From a bacterium (GTDB lineage Bacteria > Babelota > Babeliae > Babelales > Vermiphilaceae), in NCBI GenBank assembly GCA_030626185.1, contig DAOUPL010000032.1:1-10254 (forward strand): a DNA stretch of 10,254 nt, given 5' to 3'. Position 1 is the stretch's first letter. Every line of letters begins with the position of its first letter. Under the pieces are notes generated by a model that ran no database searches, was not told the DNA's origin, and saw only the letters and a program-made list of their open reading frames with translations. Below are positions 6,361 through 10,254 of this stretch, piece by piece. The translations under genes and the position numbers were made by a program.

Positions 6361-7530
6361 ATGATAAATAAACAATCTGTGCAATCTGGTTACATAATGG
6401 TGCTAACGCTTACGCTTATCTCATTGGCATCTTTAATTTTGGCAATCATTTTTCAAAAAAGTACTATCTTTTCACCGTTTGCAAAGTTATCTGTTGATCG
6501 TCAACATGCACGTACACTTGCACAAAGTGGTATTGGTATTGCTATAAGTCAACTTGCACAGAAAAAAGAACCACCAAAAGAAAAAACTGAGGACGAAAAC
6601 ACAAAGAAAAATAAGAAAGACGAAAGCGACACAAAAAAATTGTTTACAGAATTATTACCTGTACTTAATCAGTGGCAAGAGTTTCGCTTAACGCAAGAAG
6701 CTGATCAAATTGATGGGGTAATAAAAATTTGTATTATGTCTGAAGAAGGAAAAATTAACATCAACGAAATTTTTGATTTTGAGAATAAAAAAATCAAAGG
6801 TGCTCCTAAAAAAGAATCTAAAGAAATAAAAACAAGCGAAAAAGATAAAAAAGCTAAAGATAAAGCAGAAAAAGGGCGTACGCAAAAGAAAGAGATCGAT
6901 TGGCATAAACCATTAGAAATTATTTTTAAAGCGTTAGAACAAAAGACTGGGCAGAAAGATTTGCTCAAACAGATAGAACAATTTTTACAAAAACAAGAAA
7001 AACCTATTAACGACGTTACACAACTACTCGAAATAAAATCCTTTTTATTCTTTAAAGATCATCGCTATTACCAACCACCATCTCAAAAACAACAAGACAA
7101 AGAAAAAGAGCGACCATTATTTTTAACCGATTTATTTACCACGCATTCAAAAAATGGTGCGATAAATCCATGGTTATTGTCTGATTCTTTACGTAGTGTT
7201 TTGGGTGAACCTCGTGCACTTATTGGTGATGCAAAAGAACGCGTTCAACAAACAAAAGAATGGCTTGCCGAATTTAAAGATCGTGTCTCATGGCAAAATG
7301 ATTGGAAACAACAAGCAGGAAAAATGTTAAAAAAAATATCTCCAGAAATGCAAAAAATTTTGTTCCCAGTTTTTGCTGAATCTCTTGACCCAACGGTCTT
7401 TTCTGTACTCGCAAGTGCCACAATTAATGATGTCACTCAACAATTATTTGTGATTTTAGAACGGACTAAAGGTTCACAGAATGATAAAACGTTATATGAT
7501 ATAAACATACGTAGATTCTATTGGGTATAA
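6361..7530 (+). CDS. gspK: Type II secretion minor pseudopilin GspK-like
   Basis: GspK caps the pseudopilus tip in characterised systems. The 389-residue product begins MINKQSVQSG|YIMVLTLTLISLASLILAII, with a cleavage Gly at 10 but Leu instead of Glu at mature position 5, the well-known exception seen in GspK. The polar helix continuation (DRQHARTLAQSGIGIAISQL) and the motif EEGKININEI near residues 128-137 match the GspK pattern of a small residue and G-K/R-LNIN. A large, mostly helical domain follows, again as in GspK. Two strongly charged low-complexity segments, about 68-93 and 142-178, are almost all Lys and Glu and look like insertions. The gene starts five bases after gspJ without a clear Shine-Dalgarno, so it is probably coupled. 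A 21-base gap follows before the MCE gene. Confidence 0.87.
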   Translation: MINKQSVQSGYIMVLTLTLISLASLILAIIFQKSTIFSPFAKLSVDRQHARTLAQSGIGIAISQLAQKKEPPKEKTEDENTKKNKKDESDTKKLFTELLPVLNQWQEFRLTQEADQIDGVIKICIMSEEGKININEIFDFENKKIKGAPKKESKEIKTSEKDKKAKDKAEKGRTQKKEIDWHKPLEIIFKALEQKTGQKDLLKQIEQFLQKQEKPINDVTQLLEIKSFLFFKDHRYYQPPSQKQQDKEKERPLFLTDLFTTHSKNGAINPWLLSDSLRSVLGEPRALIGDAKERVQQTKEWLAEFKDRVSWQNDWKQQAGKMLKKISPEMQKILFPVFAESLDPTVFSVLASATINDVTQQLFVILERTKGSQNDKTLYDINIRRFYWV

Positions 7531-7551
7531 AAAAGCACTTGGAGAAACAAG

Positions 7552-9237
7552 TTGCAAGGAACAATTGAAACACGAGTTGGTGCCTTTGTTTTAATAGCAC
7601 TGCTTATATTTATTTATATGGGATTCAAAATCGGTGCATTCCGTTTTGATCGCGGTAATTATTATCAATATCACATTCATTTTGATGATATTTCTGGGCT
7701 TACACGTAAAGCTGATGTTAAAATCGCTGGCGTAAAAGTAGGGTGGATAGAAGAAGTTCATCTTCCTGCTGATAATCATTACATGAAAGCCGCTGCAACA
7801 ATTATGGTACAAAAAGAGTATAAATTGTACCAAGACGCACGTGCAAAAGTGCAACAAGATGGATTGCTAGGGCCAAAATATTTAGAAATTATTCCTGGTT
7901 CCCCATCACTTGATACGTTAGTCACTGGTGAACATTTTCAAGAACCAAGTCTAAAACCAGTATCCATTGATGATCTTTTACATCAATTTAAAGATATTGC
8001 CAGTGACGTACAAGAAGTTTCTGAATCGTTCAAACAAGCGGTTGGTGGCCCAGAAGGGACCGAACAATTAAAACTACTTATAGATAACTTAGCAGCTGCA
8101 TCAGATAACATTGCATCTTTCTCATCAACTATTGATCGTGCAGTACAAGATAATGAGATGCATCTTGATGGATTTTTGCAACTCGGCACAACAATAAAAA
8201 GCCTCACGGTAAAATTAGAAGAAGAAACATTACCATCATTTCAAGACAGTATCGAAAAAATATCGGATGTTTTTGATCGTGACTTTAACCGCATAGCAAC
8301 AAACTTTGAAACTGTTACTGGATCAATTGATCAAGCAGCAACAGAAGCAAAAAATGGTTTGCAATCAATCACTGCTGTCGCTGATAAAATCAATGATGGT
8401 ACTGGACTAATTGGTAAATTAATTAACGAAGATGATATTTACAAAGATCTAGAATTAGCGGTACACGGCTTTAAAAACTATGTGACCAAACTTGATCGTA
8501 TGCAAATTATTCTCGATACTCATGCAGAAAAAATGCATCGTCCAGCAGAAAATTATGAGTTTGAAGATTCAAAAGGTTATCTCAATTTACGTATTCACTT
8601 TACCGAAGATTATTTCTTAATTTTACAATACACACAATCTGAAAAAGGATTTATCCACAGAAAAGAAACATTTAGTGAATACACCAACGAACTTGATGAC
8701 TCATCAATAATTAATCGTGAAACAGTTCGCTTGACCGATCAAGATATCAAAAACTTTAGTTCTGACGGATTCTTGCAACAAGCTGATCCAGAATTCACTC
8801 GAATCATTGCAACAGACACTATTTTAGACAACGAAATAGACGTAAAAAGAAAACGTACCAAGCTTGAGCGTGATGGTGGGGCACTTAGCGTTCAATTTGG
8901 CAAAACGTTTAATCGCGTTGCTCTTCGTGCTGGTTTATTTGATGGCTTTGCTGGTGTTGGTATAGATATCGATATTCCACTACCGTACAAAGGTATGCGT
9001 TGGGTGACAACCGCAGAGCTTTATGACTTTAACGGGCGAAACAGACTTAATGATAGAAGACCACACTTTAAATGGATCAATCGTATTTATGCAATGCGCA
9101 ATGTTTATTTCACCTTTGGTGCTGATGATTTTGCGAGTCAAAGAAACGCATCAGCATTTTATGGCGTAGGTTTACGTTTTGGTGATGATGATCTTAAATA
9201 CCTTCTTGGCGGACTATCTGGTATTCCTGGAGGGTAA
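7552..9237 (+). CDS. MCE/MlaD-type lipid transport protein with C-terminal beta-rich domain
   Basis: MCE proteins form hexameric rings that carry phospholipids or other lipids between the inner and outer membranes. The 561-residue product has one N-terminal membrane anchor (about 9-28), then an MCE domain at about 36-116 with the motifs GLTRKADVKIAGVKVGWIEEV and GLLGPKYLEIIPGSP, a long helical, coiled-coil-like stretch (about 140-325, including TGLIGKLINEDD), and a beta-rich C-terminal domain (about 343-561) with alternating patterns such as RVALRAGLFDGFAGVGID and VYFTFGADDFASQ, ending near GLRFGDDDLKYLLGG. That end is typical of long MCE proteins in several Gram-negative lineages. The start is TTG 7552, supported by GGAG seven bases upstream and by a normal N-terminal anchor. 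It follows gspK by 21 bases. The permease (MlaE) and ATPase (MlaF) partners are not in the window. Confidence 0.88.
   Translation: MQGTIETRVGAFVLIALLIFIYMGFKIGAFRFDRGNYYQYHIHFDDISGLTRKADVKIAGVKVGWIEEVHLPADNHYMKAAATIMVQKEYKLYQDARAKVQQDGLLGPKYLEIIPGSPSLDTLVTGEHFQEPSLKPVSIDDLLHQFKDIASDVQEVSESFKQAVGGPEGTEQLKLLIDNLAAASDNIASFSSTIDRAVQDNEMHLDGFLQLGTTIKSLTVKLEEETLPSFQDSIEKISDVFDRDFNRIATNFETVTGSIDQAATEAKNGLQSITAVADKINDGTGLIGKLINEDDIYKDLELAVHGFKNYVTKLDRMQIILDTHAEKMHRPAENYEFEDSKGYLNLRIHFTEDYFLILQYTQSEKGFIHRKETFSEYTNELDDSSIINRETVRLTDQDIKNFSSDGFLQQADPEFTRIIATDTILDNEIDVKRKRTKLERDGGALSVQFGKTFNRVALRAGLFDGFAGVGIDIDIPLPYKGMRWVTTAELYDFNGRNRLNDRRPHFKWINRIYAMRNVYFTFGADDFASQRNASAFYGVGLRFGDDDLKYLLGGLSGIPGG
9229..9234 (+). 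promoter_or_regulatory. Ribosome-binding site of the uracil-DNA glycosylase gene
   Basis: GGAGGG is a near-perfect Shine-Dalgarno located in the final codons of the MCE gene, just before its TAA stop. Six and nine bases after GGAGG lie ATA (9240) and ATC (9243), in frame with the glycosylase. Its strength supports initiation at this point even though no standard start codon exists there. Confidence 0.7.
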
Positions 9238-9239
9238 TA

Positions 9240-9842
9240 ATAATCAACGCCATCGAAAAAAATATTGAACAAAAAAAACAAGCACTCGCGCAATTAAACG
9301 AACGTTATAAAAAATGCCAATCATGCCCACTAGCAAATTTTGGCAGAACAAACGTAGTATTTGGCAGCGGCAACCCTGATACATCGCTCATGATTATTGG
9401 TGAAGCCCCCGGGCAACAAGAAGACAAGCAGAGCAAACCATTTGTCGGTAAAGCAGGACAATTTTTGATTAAAGTTCTTAATCAATGCGACATTGATCAT
9501 ACTCAATTATTTATGACAAACATTATTAAATGCCGCCCGCCTGATAATCGCAATCCACAACCGCTTGAAATTAAAACCTGCACAAAACTTTTGTTAGAAG
9601 AACAAATCGCAATTGTGCAACCACGCGTTATTTGCACGCTTGGCATTATTGCATTGCAAGGGCTAACTGGCATCAAAAAAACACCTATCAGCTCACTACG
9701 TGGTAAACCCATAAAAATAGAAAATTTTATTATCGTGCCAACTTTTCACCCTGCGTACGTTAATCGCACGCGATCAAAATTACCGCTGTTTCAGCAAGAT
9801 CTTGTGTTTGCTCATCATTTAGCACAAAAGTATAAATTATGA
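9240..9842 (+). CDS. Family 4 uracil-DNA glycosylase with Fe-S cluster, non-canonical start codon
   Basis: This enzyme removes uracil from DNA in base excision repair. Counting from an ATA at 9240 (200 residues), the family 4 motifs are all present: KCQSCPL (Cys 26 and 29), GEAPGQQED (54-62), PFVGKAGQFL, NIIKCRPPDNRNP (Cys 98), Cys 114 and PTFHPAY (His 170). The four cysteines have the spacing expected for the 4Fe-4S cluster of this family (C-x2-C, then C-x15-C). The frame upstream of the cysteines contains no ATG, GTG or TTG back to the in-frame stop TAA at 9195. The first ATG, at 9390, would remove the first two cysteines. GGAGG at 9229-9233, inside the last codons of the MCE gene, points to initiation at ATA 9240 or ATC 9243. 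The gene overlaps or touches the MCE stop and is probably translationally coupled. It is the last gene of the operon. Confidence 0.85.
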   Translation: MINAIEKNIEQKKQALAQLNERYKKCQSCPLANFGRTNVVFGSGNPDTSLMIIGEAPGQQEDKQSKPFVGKAGQFLIKVLNQCDIDHTQLFMTNIIKCRPPDNRNPQPLEIKTCTKLLLEEQIAIVQPRVICTLGIIALQGLTGIKKTPISSLRGKPIKIENFIIVPTFHPAYVNRTRSKLPLFQQDLVFAHHLAQKYKL

Positions 9843-9928
9843 TGAAAAAAATATTTTTAAAATATAAAAAGTGGCGGTAAAATACTCTTTTTCAAGCTAA
9901 ACAAAATGATCATTGTGATAAACGCCTA

Positions 9929-9948
9929 TTGAAGCCTCTCGACTTCAA
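9929..9948. repeat. Short inverted repeat at the edge of the IS30 relic
   Basis: TTGAAG (9929-9934) and CTTCAA (9943-9948) form a 6-bp stem around an eight-base loop, extended on both sides by CTAT/ATAG with one bulged base. The right arm overlaps the stop region of the transposase relic, which is where the terminal inverted repeat of IS30-family elements usually lies (the transposase frame tends to run into the repeat). It may be the outer end of the old element plus flank. There is no T-tract, so it is not an intrinsic terminator. Confidence 0.35.
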
Positions 9949-10254
9949 ATAGCAAGTGCATAATTTAAACTACTATTCCAATATTGTACAACGTACCTCC
10001 AAAAGAGGTTAATTGAAAATTGAAATCCAATAACCTTTCGAGGCTTATAGTTAAGTTGATTCATAACATATTGTGTATCCTTTTGTGTTAAATTATCGAG
10101 TCTCATCTTCTTTTTTCTAATAACAGCTTTTTCATGAGCTTGTTTTGGACGGTATCCTTTTTTTCCCTTATTGCGATTTAATTCTCGAGAAATTGTTGAT
10201 TGATCTACCCCAATTTCTTTTGCAATTACACATTGTGTCCAATCCACTTTATTA
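9945..10254 (-). pseudogene. IS30-family transposase relic with internal deletion of the catalytic core (N-terminus beyond window)
   Basis: The frame is open to the right edge, so the GTG at 10247 need not be the start. The N-terminal part is an IS30-type helix-turn-helix: TQCVIAKEIGVDQSTISREL followed by NRNKGKKGYRPKQAHEKA, the usual S-TISRE--RN-G--GYR--A pattern. Within about 25 residues it changes to YVMNQLNYKPRKVIGF, which resembles the LNNRPRK-LGF motif close to the C-terminus of full IS30 transposases. The 200 or so residues in between, with the DDE catalytic triad, are missing. The frame then ends in LNYALAI and a TGA at 9945. The relic is therefore an in-frame internal deletion and cannot transpose by itself. 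It lies about 100 bases beyond the end of the gsp/MCE/UDG operon in the opposite orientation. Confidence 0.75.

Noticed and set aside
6688..6968. Two Phe/Ser-rich minus-strand frames opposite gspK
   Set aside because: They are the antisense of Lys/Glu-rich codons, which always yields Phe/Leu/Ser-rich open frames; they have no ribosome site or context.
9390..9392. ATG 9390 as the start of the uracil-DNA glycosylase
   Set aside because: It would remove the conserved CQSC pair needed for the Fe-S cluster, and it has no Shine-Dalgarno.
9839..9880. 13-codon frame (MMKKIFLKYKKWR) after the glycosylase gene
   Set aside because: Too short and too AT-biased to support, with no ribosome-binding site and no known peptide match.
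9866..9892. AAAAAGT ... ACTCTTTTT as an operon terminator
   Set aside because: The stem is nearly all A-T with a bulge and an 11-base loop, so it would be very weak. An operon terminator is expected here but this is not convincing.

Overview
The window is AT-rich, densely coded bacterial DNA. It holds a run of small secreted proteins of unknown function, a compact type II secretion (T2SS) pseudopilus operon, an MCE-type lipid transport protein, a family 4 uracil-DNA glycosylase (UDG) and a decayed IS30-family transposase. The diderm-type machinery, low GC, short signal-peptide proteins and a possible armadillo-like repeat protein would suit a host-associated bacterium such as a member of Dependentiae (TM6). 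That placement is inference from style only; no marker gene in the window fixes the taxonomy.

Layout. Positions 1-644 (+): the C-terminal part of a four-helix membrane protein whose order of features resembles the channel domain of pentameric ligand-gated ion channels. Positions 705-2472 (-): three consecutive genes for exported proteins. The leftmost has a frameshift inside its signal peptide, and the rightmost is a 71-residue basic peptide followed by a clear intrinsic terminator. Positions 2473-2786: an intergenic region with a minus-strand terminator-like hairpin that has no protein gene in front of it, and an inverted repeat that places the gspF ribosome-binding region in a stem.

Positions 2787-9842 (+): one tightly packed transcription unit: gspF, gspG, gspH, gspI, gspJ, gspK, an MCE protein and a UDG. 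Overlaps and gaps run from a 17-base overlap to about 20 bases. The five pseudopilins (G, H, I, J, K) and the platform protein F would build the periplasmic piston of a T2SS. The ATPase (GspE), secretin (GspD) and prepilin peptidase (GspO) are not in the window and must lie elsewhere. GspJ carries an in-frame palindromic element, and GspJ and GspK both contain long lysine/glutamate-rich low-complexity segments. The MCE protein has a C-terminal beta-rich domain typical of long MCE proteins that reach towards the outer membrane.

The UDG has all four Fe-S cysteines, but its reading frame contains no ATG, GTG or TTG upstream of the first cysteine pair. A strong Shine-Dalgarno points to an AUA or AUC start. 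Positions 9945-10254 (-): an IS30-type transposase relic in which the N-terminal helix-turn-helix region is joined in frame to what looks like the extreme C-terminus, with the catalytic core missing.
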